Notes: generated by a model from the sequence alone, not told the origin. 10,092 nucleotides of DNA from Armatimonadota bacterium (GCA_012841485.1 DUUU01000299.1:1-10092), one strand, 5' to 3'; positions 1 to 7,651 are shown, numbered from the stretch's first letter. Made by a program: numbers and translations.

Positions 1-47
1 AGGTCCATTGTGTGCTGCCGAGGTTGACTTGACGTTTTGGAGGAGGC

Positions 48-683
48 ATGATATCCAGGTTTCTGGCCAGGTGGATGGGCGTATGCATCTTGATTGCACT
101 GGGCTTCGCGACGCCGGCGGAGGCACGGAAGGAGATCGTGGTCGATTACGAGGCGGGGCTTGTCTACCCGCTGGAAAACGGGCGACTGGTTCGCGGGCCG
201 ATCATCACGAACCACGGAGTCGTCTTCAAGAAGAAGTATCTGGGGACCTTTCGTGTCAGCGAGAAGGCTGTCGAGAAGCGCTCGAATCTGTACAACCGGC
301 ATGGGAATCCGATCCGCAATGGAGAGGAAGGGGCGCGCATGCCATACTGGATGCGCCTCGGTAACACCGCCCAGGGCTTCCACTATTCCAGCCTTTTCAC
401 CGCGAACGGGTCGCGCCGGCGCTCCCGAGGGTGTTACCGTCTCTCCAAGGCCGATGCGGTGTGGCTCTTCGGCTGGACGCCCATGGGCACCCCGGTGCAT
501 GTGGTGTGGAGCGTGAGGCAGTCGCGGTTTGCCTATTTGGGGAAGGCGGCACCATCGAGGAAGGCGAGCCTGACTGCGGAACCGGGGGGTGCGGCGGTGC
601 GGCCGGAATTCCCGATGAGAACCGCCGCCCATGGCGGGGTGCCTCCGGGCCTGCCCGCGCGGCGGAGGACGCAGAGCGGCTAG
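48..683 (+). CDS. Secreted L,D-transpeptidase (YkuD-like domain)
   Basis: Probable periplasmic or exported L,D-transpeptidase, a cysteine enzyme that forms 3-3 cross-links in peptidoglycan or attaches proteins to it. Seen in the 211-residue product: an N-terminal signal peptide (basic MISRFLARW, a hydrophobic core at about 10-21, likely cleavage after ATPAEA at about residue 26), then a compact YkuD-like domain at about 28-155. H112 (GFHYSS) and C129 in SRGCYRLS fit the family pattern of a histidine followed by S/T-x-G-C-x-R/N; the usual SHGC is SRGC here. The last 55 residues or so are rich in Pro, Arg, Ala and Gly and match no domain I know. The ATG at 48 follows a strong GGAGGAGG at 39-46 that is closer than usual, so M10 at 75 is a weaker alternative. 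The family call is fairly safe; the exact substrate is unknown. Confidence 0.8.
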   Translation: MISRFLARWMGVCILIALGFATPAEARKEIVVDYEAGLVYPLENGRLVRGPIITNHGVVFKKKYLGTFRVSEKAVEKRSNLYNRHGNPIRNGEEGARMPYWMRLGNTAQGFHYSSLFTANGSRRRSRGCYRLSKADAVWLFGWTPMGTPVHVVWSVRQSRFAYLGKAAPSRKASLTAEPGGAAVRPEFPMRTAAHGGVPPGLPARRRTQSG

Positions 684-743
684 CCCGGCCGGCGCCGATG
701 CCACGGATGAAGGCGACGGATGTGGATGGGGAGGGTGCAGCGC

Positions 744-781
744 AGAGGGCTCCTACACGCGCGGGGCTGCGGCTCCGCGCG
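744..781. repeat. Intergenic palindromic repeat, copy A
   Basis: A 35-nt stretch (744-778) matches 2848-2882 at 30 of 35 positions without gaps. Its core folds into a 10-bp stem, 758-767 with 772-781, with one G-U pair and the loop TGCG. There is no T-run on either side, so it does not look like a standard terminator for the preceding L,D-transpeptidase gene, although it lies 75 nt past that stop. It sits 50 nt upstream of the -35 box at 832. It may be a dispersed REP-like element or a protein-binding dyad. Confidence 0.6.
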
Positions 782-831
782 AGGCACTCAGGGCAGGCTT
801 TCACATGCGCGCGATGCGCCTGAACGTTGCC

Positions 832-860
832 TTGACACGCCCTCTGCCGTATGGTACAAT
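832..860 (+). promoter_or_regulatory. Sigma70-type promoter for the DUF4432 gene
   Basis: TTGACA at 832-837 and TACAAT at 855-860 are separated by exactly 17 bp. This matches the sigma70 consensus at 11 of 12 positions. Transcription should start near 866-868, giving an untranslated leader of about 180 nt before the ATG at 1049. It is the best promoter in the window. Confidence 0.85.
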
Positions 861-866
861 AGCCCT

Positions 867-1048
867 CGACGAAGCAGCAGGGATGACGGAGTAGGTTGCG
901 GCGGCTCCGCCCTGGTGTGTCGGACCCCAAGCCCGCGTGAGCGGTGTTTCCTCGGCCGTCGCCTCGACTCCTCGCCCTTCCCGTGTACTCCGGCCCGGTA
1001 ATCCTGCCGAGGTGGAGGGATGCGGGCGACCAACTCGTGAGGTACACT
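867..1048 (+). promoter_or_regulatory. Long structured 5' leader of the DUF4432 gene
   Basis: This stretch of about 180 nt between the predicted transcription start and the DUF4432 start codon shows no gene of its own. The epimerase frame is open back to a GTG at 944, but no ribosome site or family similarity supports that start. Two pairings are visible. CAGGG 878-882 plus CGGAG 887-891 pair with CTCCG-CCCTG 905-914, with a 4-nt bulge (883-886) and a 13-nt loop. CCTCGGC 950-956 pairs with GCCGAGG 1006-1012. No known riboswitch class could be recognised; regulation by this leader is inference. Confidence 0.4.
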
Positions 1049-2140
1049 ATGCCAAAACTCTTCGGCAAGCAGTTCAGCAAGGAGGAGCTTCGGACGCGGG
1101 TGGGGAGCATGGAGCAGCTCGCCGGCGTTCGAGCGGGGGTGCTGGCGGATGGCCGTGCCGCGGGAACGCGCGTGGCCGATTTCTGGACCGGCACCGGCCT
1201 GGAGTTCAGCGTGCTCTTGGACCGCGGGATGGATATCTCCGCAGCGCGCTGGCAGGGCAAGTCGCTCTGCTGGAGGTCCTCCGCTGGCGTGGCCCATCCC
1301 GCCTACTATGAGCCGGAGGGACCGGGGTGGCTGCGCACGTTCGGCGGTGGCCTGGTGACCACCTGCGGCCTGACCTATGCCGGTGCACCCACGGTGGATC
1401 AAGGCGAGGAACTCGGGCTTCACGGGCGCGTCTCGCACCTTCCCGCCGAAAGCGTGCATCTGGAGGCGGAGTGGGATGGCGATGACTACGTCATCTGGGC
1501 GTCCGGCAAGGTGCGCGAGGCGCGCGTGTTTGGCGAGAACATCGTTCTCTCTCGGAAGATATTCACGCGCCTGGGCGAGAACCGCTTCTGGATCCATGAC
1601 CGCGTCGAGAACGAGGGCTACCAGACGACCGAGCACATGCTTCTCTATCACATCAACCTGGGCTTTCCCGTGGTGGATGAGGGCTCGGTGCTCCTCGCGC
1701 CGACACGCAGCGTGCAGCCGCGCGACGAGGAGGCAGAGGACGAGCAAAGCGCCTATGCCGAGTTCCATGCGCCGCGGCCTGGGTATCGGGAAAAGGTGTA
1801 TTACCACGATATGGCGGCTGGCGCCGACGGCATGGTCTCGGTCGCCGTCGTGAACCGTGACACCGACGCGGGCACCGGGTTTGGTGCCTACGTGGGCTAC
1901 TCGCGCAATGAATTGCCGTATTTCGTTGAGTGGAAGATGATGGGGCAGGGCACCTACGTGGTGGGCGTGGAGCCATCCAACTGCCTCGTGGGCGGGCGTG
2001 ATAAGGAGCGGGCGGCTGGCAGACTCCAATTCCTCGAGCCGGGGGAATGCAGGGAATACCGGTTGGAGATCGGGGTGCTCTCGTCGCTGCTCGAGATCGC
2101 GGCCTTCGAGGAGCAGGTGCAGGCTCTGCTGGAGAAGTAG
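1049..2140 (+). CDS. Aldose 1-epimerase-like protein (DUF4432 family)
   Basis: 363-residue cytoplasmic protein of the DUF4432 group, distant relatives of galactose mutarotase with a beta-sandwich fold that bind or epimerise sugars; the true substrate is generally not known. Family landmarks visible: WTGTGLEFSVLLDRGMDI at about 46-63, GGGLVTTCGLTYAG at about 99-112, GLHGR at 123-127, EHMLLYHINLGFPVVDEGS at about 195-213, and VEWKMMGQGTYVVGVEPSNC at about 293-312. H125 and H201 are candidate sugar-site residues by position in these motifs. The length is normal for the family. The ATG at 1049 was chosen because it begins the family-like sequence and has TGAGGT 6 nt upstream; the 35-residue extension to 944 looks non-native. 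It lies behind the promoter at 832-860 and 36 nt before the SRPBCC gene, so the two are probably co-transcribed. There is no signal peptide. Confidence 0.85.
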   Translation: MPKLFGKQFSKEELRTRVGSMEQLAGVRAGVLADGRAAGTRVADFWTGTGLEFSVLLDRGMDISAARWQGKSLCWRSSAGVAHPAYYEPEGPGWLRTFGGGLVTTCGLTYAGAPTVDQGEELGLHGRVSHLPAESVHLEAEWDGDDYVIWASGKVREARVFGENIVLSRKIFTRLGENRFWIHDRVENEGYQTTEHMLLYHINLGFPVVDEGSVLLAPTRSVQPRDEEAEDEQSAYAEFHAPRPGYREKVYYHDMAAGADGMVSVAVVNRDTDAGTGFGAYVGYSRNELPYFVEWKMMGQGTYVVGVEPSNCLVGGRDKERAAGRLQFLEPGECREYRLEIGVLSSLLEIAAFEEQVQALLEK

Positions 2141-2176
2141 GCACTGGGGCAGCGCCTGCCTCGGAAGGAGGAGCGG

Positions 2177-2731
2177 ATGGAGAAGAAGCGGACGGCCGGG
2201 GCGATGGCGGGAGCTGCCCTGGCCGCCGCCGTCGTCGGGGAGATGCTCCGGCGCAGCGGCTACTCCGTGAGAGTCGCGCTGAAGCGCGTGATCCATGCCG
2301 ATAAAGAGGCGATCATCGATCTCGTACGCCAGGTAGACCGCGAGGTGCAGCTCATCCCCACGATCCGGAGCGTCTCCATTCTGGAGAGCTCTCCCGAGGG
2401 GGTGCGCTATCGTGTGGAGGGGGCCAGCCCCTTGGGCGCATGGTGGGCAGAGTATCACAAGTGGTGGGACTACGAGGCCGGCACCATCGGTTGGGCCAGT
2501 GATAAGGGCGCGTTCGGGTTGCGGCAGCGCGGGCGTATGAACCTGGAGCCGGTCCCCGAAGGCACCGAGGTCACCCTCACGACCGAGTACACCTCCATCG
2601 TTCCGGTCGTCGGACCCGCGATTGCCGCCGCGGGGAAGACCCTCCTGGTACACCCGAACTTCCAGGCATGGCTCGACAACATCGCCGCCATTGTCGAGAA
2701 AAAGGAGGGGCAGGAGGAGGCCACCTCTTGA
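2177..2731 (+). CDS. Membrane-anchored SRPBCC-fold protein
   Basis: 184-residue protein. A basic start (MEKKRTAG) leads into an Ala/Gly/Val-rich hydrophobic helix at about 7-24, a likely single membrane anchor. Residues about 33-175 resemble the SRPBCC/polyketide-cyclase (START-like) helix-grip fold: an early helix with DKEAIIDLVRQVDREVQLIP, several beta strands (VRYRVEGASPLGAWWAEYHKWWDY, GRMNLEPVPEGTEVTLTTEYTS), and the long closing helix ending in FQAWLDNIAAIVEKKE that covers a hydrophobic ligand pocket in this fold. The ligand is unknown and there is no catalytic signature to point to. AAGGAGGAG at 2165-2173 precedes the ATG at 2177. It follows the DUF4432 gene by 36 nt with no terminator between them, so an operon is likely. 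A perfect hairpin follows its stop codon. Confidence 0.7.
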   Translation: MEKKRTAGAMAGAALAAAVVGEMLRRSGYSVRVALKRVIHADKEAIIDLVRQVDREVQLIPTIRSVSILESSPEGVRYRVEGASPLGAWWAEYHKWWDYEAGTIGWASDKGAFGLRQRGRMNLEPVPEGTEVTLTTEYTSIVPVVGPAIAAAGKTLLVHPNFQAWLDNIAAIVEKKEGQEEATS

Positions 2732-2738
2732 TCACTGG

Positions 2739-2780
2739 GGAGAGCACGAGGCGGAGCTCTTTTCTCGCCTCGTGCTCTCC
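2739..2780 (+). terminator. 15-bp hairpin after the SRPBCC gene, no T-run
   Basis: A perfect 15-bp stem, 2739-2753 with 2766-2780, encloses a 12-nt loop and begins 8 nt past the stop at 2731. The position suggests a 3'-end structure that stops transcription or protects the mRNA of the DUF4432-SRPBCC unit. The four Ts lie in the loop and none follows the stem, so classical intrinsic termination is not supported. Confidence 0.5.
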
Positions 2781-2847
2781 ATGCCGTCGGGCGAGTGGTT
2801 TGGATTTGGAGATAAGATCCAGACGGTTGCCTGCGTTCTTGTGATGG

Positions 2848-2887
2848 AGAGGGCCGCCACACGCGCGGAGCTGCAGCTCCGCCGGCC
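2848..2887. repeat. Intergenic palindromic repeat, copy B
   Basis: 2848-2882 is the second copy of the element at 744-778 (30 of 35 identical). Its core, 2865-2882, is a perfect 18-bp palindrome. An outer pairing GGCCG 2852-2856 with CGGCC 2883-2887 can extend the stem across an 8-nt bulge. Relative to copy A, the change at position 2869 turns a G-U pair into A-U, so the stem is kept. It lies 72 nt upstream of the htpX -35 region. Confidence 0.6.
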
Positions 2888-2954
2888 GGGTTGCGCGCCG
2901 CCTTCGGTGCTTCGGGCTCCCTGTCTCGGAACCCCGGGGCGAGTGGCAAGATCT

Positions 2955-2983
2955 TTGCGCCTGCAGCAAAAATGGCGTATAAT
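2955..2983 (+). promoter_or_regulatory. Sigma70-type promoter for htpX
   Basis: A perfect -10 box, TATAAT at 2978-2983, lies 17 bp after TTGCGC at 2955-2960, a weak -35 that keeps only the TTG. The start of transcription should be near 2990, about 67 nt before the htpX ATG. I see no CpxR-like or other stress-operator motif. Confidence 0.75.
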
Positions 2984-3056
2984 AGTAGTGGGTAGACCGG
3001 GTGCAATCGTGCAGCCCGGCAGTTCGGTGAACGCGGTGCCTGGAAGGTGACACGAG

Positions 3057-3950
3057 ATGTTGAATAGCGTCAAGACGGCGGTGCTGCTGGCGGCGCTCAC
3101 CGGGATACTGGTTGCCATCGGCAATGCCATGGGCGGGCCGGAAGGCGCGTTCATGGCCTTGATCTTCGCCGGGGTGATGAACTTCGGCGCCTACTGGTTT
3201 AGCGACAAGATCGTTCTCCGCATGTACGGAGCCCAGGAAGTCTCGCCGGTCGAGGCGCCCCGGCTGCACTCGATCGTAGACAATCTGGTGATGCGCGCCG
3301 GTATCCCGAAGCCAAAGGTGTATGTGATTCCTACGGCTACGCCCAACGCGTTCGCGACGGGGCGCAACCCGCAGCACGCGGCGGTTGCCGTGACCGAGGG
3401 GATCATGGGGATGCTGAACGAGGATGAACTGTCGGCCGTGGTCGCTCACGAATTGGGCCACGTCCGCAACCGAGACATCCTAATCAGCACCATCGTGGCG
3501 ACGATTGCCGGTGCCATCTCTTATCTTGGAACGATGATCCGCTGGGGAGCCATGTTTGGCGGCCTGGGGCGCAGCGACGATGAGGAAGATGGTGGGGCTG
3601 GCGTGGCGCTTCTGGTGACGGCGCTCATCGCCCCAATCGTCGCCCTGCTGATCCAGCTCTGGATCTCGCGAACGCGCGAGTACGCGGCCGATGCCGCCGG
3701 CGCGGAGATCTCTGGGCAGCCGCTGGCGTTGGCAAACGCGCTTATGAAGCTGGAGCGTGGCGCGCAGATGGTTCCGATGAACACGAGCCCCAGCACCGCG
3801 CATCTCTTCATCGTGAACCCGCTTTCGGGCCAGTCGCTGATGAAGCTGTTCAGCACGCACCCGTCGACCGCGGATCGCGTCGCGCGCCTGCAGGCAATGG
3901 CCGGCCAGTATGGCCCGCGCATGGCGCCTCCCGATCGCTACTTCGCGTAG
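3057..3950 (+). CDS. htpX: HtpX membrane zinc metalloprotease (M48B)
   Basis: Inner-membrane protease whose family degrades misfolded or damaged membrane proteins, working beside FtsH in known bacteria. The 297-residue protein has the normal HtpX layout: membrane helices at about 7-25 and 31-48, a cytosolic domain, the zinc site HELGH at 131-135 (H131 and H135 as ligands, E132 catalytic), hydrophobic segments at about 144-160 and 182-203, and the third ligand E208 in SRTREYAADAAGAEIS. The closing part STHPSTADRVARLQAMAG (about 270-287) is also typical of the family. The ATG at 3057 has AAGGTG at 3044-3049. The acidic linker SDDEEDGG between helices 3 and 4 is variable in the family. It has its own promoter (2955-2983) and terminator (3976-4009), so it is probably transcribed alone. 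Confidence 0.97.
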   Translation: MLNSVKTAVLLAALTGILVAIGNAMGGPEGAFMALIFAGVMNFGAYWFSDKIVLRMYGAQEVSPVEAPRLHSIVDNLVMRAGIPKPKVYVIPTATPNAFATGRNPQHAAVAVTEGIMGMLNEDELSAVVAHELGHVRNRDILISTIVATIAGAISYLGTMIRWGAMFGGLGRSDDEEDGGAGVALLVTALIAPIVALLIQLWISRTREYAADAAGAEISGQPLALANALMKLERGAQMVPMNTSPSTAHLFIVNPLSGQSLMKLFSTHPSTADRVARLQAMAGQYGPRMAPPDRYFA

Positions 3951-3975
3951 CGCCTGGCGTGCGTTAGAGAGCCGA

Positions 3976-4009
3976 GGGGTTGGCAGGCATTGCCTGCCAG
4001 CCCCTTTTT
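3976..4009 (+). terminator. Intrinsic terminator of htpX
   Basis: A 13-bp stem (3976-3988 with 3992-4004, one T-G pair) closes a 3-nt loop and is followed at once by TTTTT at 4005-4009. It begins 26 nt after the htpX stop. This is a textbook rho-independent terminator and separates htpX from hemB. Confidence 0.93.
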
Positions 4010-4018
4010 GGAGTACAC

Positions 4019-4044
4019 GCCGCCCCGTGATCGCATGGGGCGGC
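4019..4044 (+). other. GC-rich hairpin upstream of hemB
   Basis: An 11-bp stem (4019-4029 with 4034-4044, one G-U pair) with the loop ATCG lies 10 nt past the terminator T-run and 17 nt before the hemB ribosome site. It has no T-run. If transcription of hemB starts upstream, it would sit in the 5' leader; I could not identify a convincing hemB promoter around it. Confidence 0.5.
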
Positions 4045-4060
4045 AAGCGGTTGCGGCCGC

Positions 4061-4069
4061 GGGAGGGAG
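4061..4069 (+). promoter_or_regulatory. Ribosome binding site deciding the hemB start
   Basis: GGGAGGGAG ends 4 nt before the ATG at 4074. The reading frame is open further upstream to a TTG at 3990 that lies inside the terminator hairpin, so this site settles the start at 4074. Confidence 0.8.
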
Positions 4070-4073
4070 TCAC

Positions 4074-5066
4074 ATGTCCGAGTTTCCACAAGTGAGGATG
4101 CGCCGGTTGCGCGCGACCGAGGCGCACCGCCGCTTGGTGCGCGAGACGCGCCTCTCTACCGCCGATCTCATCTACCCCCTGTTTGTCGTCGAGGGCACTG
4201 GCGTCCAGCGCGAGATCGCCGCCATGCCCGGCAACTACCACTGGTCGGTCGACCGTCTCCCTCGCCTGATGGATGAGGTCGCCACGCTCGGCATTCCGGG
4301 AGTGCTCCTCTTCGGTGTGCCAGACGCGAAGGACGAGGCCGGCTCCTCGGCCTACGCGGAAGAGGGGATTGTCCAGCGCGCCATCCGTGCGATCAAGCGC
4401 TCGCACCCGGAGCTGCTGGTGATCACCGACGTCTGCCTGTGTGAGTACACCTCGCACGGCCACTGCGGCGTGGTGAGCCCCGATGGGCAGGTGCAGAATG
4501 ACGCCACGCTGGACTTACTGCAGCGCACTGCGGTGTCGCATGCGCAGGCCGGCGCGGAGATCGTCGCCCCATCGGATATGATGGATGGTCGCATCGGGGC
4601 GATTCGCGCGGCGCTGGACGAGCACGGCTTTGAGCAGGTCGCGATTCTGGCCTACACGGCAAAGTACGCGTCGGGGTTTTATGGCCCGTTCCGGGAAGCC
4701 GCGGGGTCGGCGCCGCAGTTTGGCGACCGGCGCGCCTATCAGATGGACCCGGCGAATCGGCGCGAGGCGCTGCGCGAGATCGCGCTCGATGTGGCGGAGG
4801 GCGCCGATATGGTGATGGTCAAGCCGGCACTCGCCTACCTCGACCTCATCCGAGAGGCACGCGACCGGTTTGATCTCCCCCTGGCCGCCTACAACGTCTC
4901 CGGCGAGTATTCGATGGTGAAGGCGGCTGCGGCGAACGGGTGGATCGATGGCGACCGGATCGCCATGGAGATCTTGCTCGGGATCAAGCGCGCTGGCGCC
5001 GATATGATCCTCACCTACCATGCGCTCGAGGCGGCGCGTCGGTTGCAGGAAGGCTGGGGGTTCTAG
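4074..5066 (+). CDS. hemB: Delta-aminolevulinic acid dehydratase (porphobilinogen synthase)
   Basis: Cytoplasmic enzyme of tetrapyrrole synthesis: it joins two 5-aminolevulinate molecules into porphobilinogen, the precursor of heme, siroheme and corrinoids. The 330-residue length is normal. The active site is complete: the two Schiff-base lysines are K197 (AYTAKYAS) and K250 (MVMVKPA), and C121, C123 and C131 in [14 protein letters not shown] form the cysteine-type zinc site, so this is a zinc-dependent form rather than the magnesium-only type. The N-terminal [18 protein letters not shown] and the C-terminal [14 protein letters not shown] and [17 protein letters not shown] are family signatures. 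No other heme gene is in the window. The stop codon overlaps that of the convergent P-type ATPase. Confidence 0.98.
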   Translation: MSEFPQVRMRRLRATEAHRRLVRETRLSTADLIYPLFVVEGTGVQREIAAMPGNYHWSVDRLPRLMDEVATLGIPGVLLFGVPDAKDEAGSSAYAEEGIVQRAIRAIKRSHPELLVITDVCLCEYTSHGHCGVVSPDGQVQNDATLDLLQRTAVSHAQAGAEIVAPSDMMDGRIGAIRAALDEHGFEQVAILAYTAKYASGFYGPFREAAGSAPQFGDRRAYQMDPANRREALREIALDVAEGADMVMVKPALAYLDLIREARDRFDLPLAAYNVSGEYSMVKAAAANGWIDGDRIAMEILLGIKRAGADMILTYHALEAARRLQEGWGF

Positions 5067-7651
5067 CGAGCCGGGAGGTCCTGCCGCCGAGGTCGCTCGC
5101 GGGTGGCCTGAATCGGCGCGCGCGCCATCACCTTGAGCACTTCAAACCACAGGATGCTCAGAACGCCCGCCACGAGAGCCAGCACCACTTCCCAGCCGCC
5201 CAGGGGCGCGAAGTCGAACAAGTTACGCAAGAGGGGCACATAGAGAACTAGCGCGAGGGCGAGGATGGTTGCCCCGGTCACCGTCCAGAGCGCCGTATTG
5301 CGCGTGCGCAGGAGCGCAGGGATGGTGCGGGTCCAGGAGCGGTTGGTGTAGATGAGGCCCAGGTTCGAGAAGATCAGCGTGGTGAAGGTGAGCGCGCGCG
5401 CCTCGGACTCGGTGAGCCCGCGGTAACGGGCGACCGCGAAGACCGCCAGCACGACCAGGAACACGCCTGTGCCTTGCAGCACGCTGAGAAGCACCATCCG
5501 GCGGTTGAAAAGCGCCTCTGCCCGCGAGCGCGGGGGCCGGCGCATGATCCCCTCCTCAGCCGCCTCCGCTTCAAAGACGGTAGAGGATGCCGGGTCGATG
5601 ATCAGCTCTAGGAAGGCGATGTGCGCCGGGAGCAGGACCAGAGGTAGCTGGGCCAGGACGGGGACGAGCGACATTCCTGCGATTGGCACGTGGATGGAGA
5701 GGACGTAGGCCATCGCCTTGCGCAGGTTATCGAAGATGCGCCTTCCCAGCCGGACCGCGTGAACGATGGACGAGAAGTCATCGTCGAGCAGGACGAGGGC
5801 GGCGGACTCGCGGGCGACATCCGTGCCGCGGCCGCCCATGGCGATCCCGATATGAGCCGCCTTCAGCGCCGGGGCGTCGTTGACGCCGTCACCCGTCATC
5901 GCCACGACTTCGCCGTTGGCCTTGAGCGCGTTCACCAGGCGCAGCTTCTGTTCCGGCACAACGCGCGCGAAGATGCTGGTGGTGCGCGCTCTCTCTCGCA
6001 GTTGCGCGTCATCCATCTCCGCCATCTCGGGCCCGGTGAGGACCTCATCGGCGGGAGTGAGCCCGATCTGGCGGGCGATGTGTATCGCGGTGCCTGGATA
6101 GTCGCCGGTGATCATCACCACGCGGATCCCGGCCTGGCGGCATTCCTCCAACGCTTTGGGGGCGTCTGGCCGGATCGGATCGACGAGACCGATCAGCCCG
6201 AGGAACTCAAACGGGAAGTCATGCTGCTCGCCGGGGAGCTCGCCACGCCGGAAGCTGGCTGCCGCTACGCCGATGACGCGGAGGCCCTCCTTCGCCATGT
6301 TGCGCACCGCGGCTTCCATCTCGCGGAGCTGCCCGGGAGCAAGGTGGCAGAGGTCGGCCACGGCTTCCGGGGCCCCCTTGGCGGCGATGACATACTCCTC
6401 GCCTTCGGGGGAAAGCCAGACGTGCGACAACGCCAGGAGCGCCGGCGAGAGGGGATACTCTCGGACCAGCGTCCAATCGGCATGGAGGTGCTCGGTGCGC
6501 GCTAGCTGTTCGTTGGCGAAGCTCACGAGCGCCCGGTCGATCGGGTCGTAGGGCTCCTGTTGGCTGGCCAGGACGGCGTACTCCACCACGCGATGCAGCT
6601 CCTCGGGGAGGTCCGGCGCCGGGGTTCGGGTGGCATCATACCGGCTCTGCTCGGCGCGGATCTGCGCCACGGCAAGGCGGTTCACGGTGATCGTGCCCGT
6701 CTTGTCCACTCCAAGAACCGTGGCGGCGCCGAGCGTCTCGATGGCGGTGACCCGCCGGGTGAGCACCCGCTCGCGAGAGATTCGCCAGGCCCCGAGGGCC
6801 AGGAAGATCGTCAGGATGACCGGGAACTCCTCGGGGATCATCGCCATCGCCAGGGTGATCCCGGCGAGAAGCGCCTCCAGCCAGTTGCCTCGCGTCAGCC
6901 CATAGACAACAACGACCAGCATGAAGAGCACAAGCCCGATGAGCGCCAGGTTCCGCACGAGCCTTCCGGTCTCGCGCTCTAGCAGCGTCGGCTCGGGCTC
7001 GGTCTCTCGCAACGCGCGCCCGATCTTGCCGATCTCCGCATCGCTGCCCGTGGCGTAGACGCGCGCGATGGCCTGGCCGCGCGTCACCAGCGTGCCCGAA
7101 TAGACGAAGGGGAGGTCCTCTCCCCCTGGCCGAGCGGGCGGGTCCTCTCCGTTCCAGGCGGTCTTGCGGACCGATACGGACTCGCCGGTGAGCAGCGACT
7201 CGTCTACCAGAAGGTTGGAGCTCCACTCGACAAACGCATCCGCGGGAACACGATCTCCCTCGCTGAGAATCATCACATCGCCGCGGACGACGTCGCGGCC
7301 GGCGATGCGCTGATGCTCGCCATCGCGGATCACAAGGGCGCGCGGGCTGGAGAGCTCGCGGAGCGCCGAGAGGGCGCGCTCCGTCTTCCGCTCCTGGTAG
7401 ATGGTGATCCCCATCACCACCATGACGAAGCCGAGGAGCATCCCCGCTTCGGGGAGGCTTCCCAAGGCCAGGTAGACGACGCCCGCCGCTACCAGGAGCA
7501 GGAACATCGGCTCCTGCGCCACCTCCCAGACAACGGCTGCCAGCCCGCGCGCCTTGGCTGTGGGCAACTCGTTGGGGCCGTAGCGCTCGAGCCGTTCCGC
7601 GGCATCCCGCCCGGTGAGCCCTGTGATCCCCGCGACATCGAAAGCGTTCAC
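5063..7651 (-). CDS. P2-type cation-transporting ATPase
   Basis: Membrane pump that uses ATP to move a cation. The 862-residue protein contains, in order: a cation-ATPase N-terminal segment ([19 protein letters not shown], 12-30), helices M1-M2 (about 48-84), the actuator domain with TGES at 155-158, M3-M4 (about 234-288) with PEEFP at 273-277, the phosphorylation site DKTGT with D316, KGAPE at 425-429 for nucleotide binding, MITGD at 513-517, TGDGVNDAP at 586-594, and a C-terminal block of six likely helices (about 645-840) with ELIIDPASS in M6. PEEFP replaces the PEGLP of SERCA-like calcium pumps and DKTGTIT replaces DKTGTLT. No N-terminal heavy-metal domain or CPC motif is present, so a P1B copper or zinc pump is unlikely. 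Ca2+ or Mn2+ is possible, but the substrate is not fixed. The start is a GTG at 7651 without a good ribosome site; no other start lies before the upstream in-frame stop. It follows the VOC gene by 36 nt, probably in one transcript. Confidence 0.93.
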   Translation of the reverse strand: MNAFDVAGITGLTGRDAAERLERYGPNELPTAKARGLAAVVWEVAQEPMFLLLVAAGVVYLALGSLPEAGMLLGFVMVVMGITIYQERKTERALSALRELSSPRALVIRDGEHQRIAGRDVVRGDVMILSEGDRVPADAFVEWSSNLLVDESLLTGESVSVRKTAWNGEDPPARPGGEDLPFVYSGTLVTRGQAIARVYATGSDAEIGKIGRALRETEPEPTLLERETGRLVRNLALIGLVLFMLVVVVYGLTRGNWLEALLAGITLAMAMIPEEFPVILTIFLALGAWRISRERVLTRRVTAIETLGAATVLGVDKTGTITVNRLAVAQIRAEQSRYDATRTPAPDLPEELHRVVEYAVLASQQEPYDPIDRALVSFANEQLARTEHLHADWTLVREYPLSPALLALSHVWLSPEGEEYVIAAKGAPEAVADLCHLAPGQLREMEAAVRNMAKEGLRVIGVAAASFRRGELPGEQHDFPFEFLGLIGLVDPIRPDAPKALEECRQAGIRVVMITGDYPGTAIHIARQIGLTPADEVLTGPEMAEMDDAQLRERARTTSIFARVVPEQKLRLVNALKANGEVVAMTGDGVNDAPALKAAHIGIAMGGRGTDVARESAALVLLDDDFSSIVHAVRLGRRIFDNLRKAMAYVLSIHVPIAGMSLVPVLAQLPLVLLPAHIAFLELIIDPASSTVFEAEAAEEGIMRRPPRSRAEALFNRRMVLLSVLQGTGVFLVVLAVFAVARYRGLTESEARALTFTTLIFSNLGLIYTNRSWTRTIPALLRTRNTALWTVTGATILALALVLYVPLLRNLFDFAPLGGWEVVLALVAGVLSILWFEVLKVMARAPIQATRERPRRQDLPAR

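Noticed and set aside
24..34. TTGACT/TTGACG as a -35 box for the first gene.
   Set aside because: A -10 box would fall inside the coding region after the ribosome site and start codon, so it cannot drive this gene.
867..1048. Possible T-box riboswitch in the DUF4432 leader (a GGAGTAGG stretch near the 5' end and GGTGGA near the 3' end).
   Set aside because: The conserved T-box antiterminator sequence with its pairing partner is absent, no terminator follows, and the gene has no link to amino acids or tRNA charging.
944..1048. N-terminal extension of the DUF4432 protein starting at the GTG at 944.
   Set aside because: The 35 extra residues do not look like the family, lack a ribosome site, and lie within the predicted leader; the ATG at 1049 has TGAGGT in place.
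397..1260. Long open frames on the minus strand (397-1260 and 788-2653) opposite the L,D-transpeptidase and DUF4432 genes.
   Set aside because: Their products are Arg/Pro/Ala/His-rich without family features, they cover well-supported genes on the other strand, and they reflect GC-rich codon bias.
5690..6505. Long + strand open frame at 5690-6505 opposite the ATPase.
   Set aside because: It is the antisense shadow of conserved ATPase motifs, including TGDGVNDAP and MITGD, and has no features of its own.
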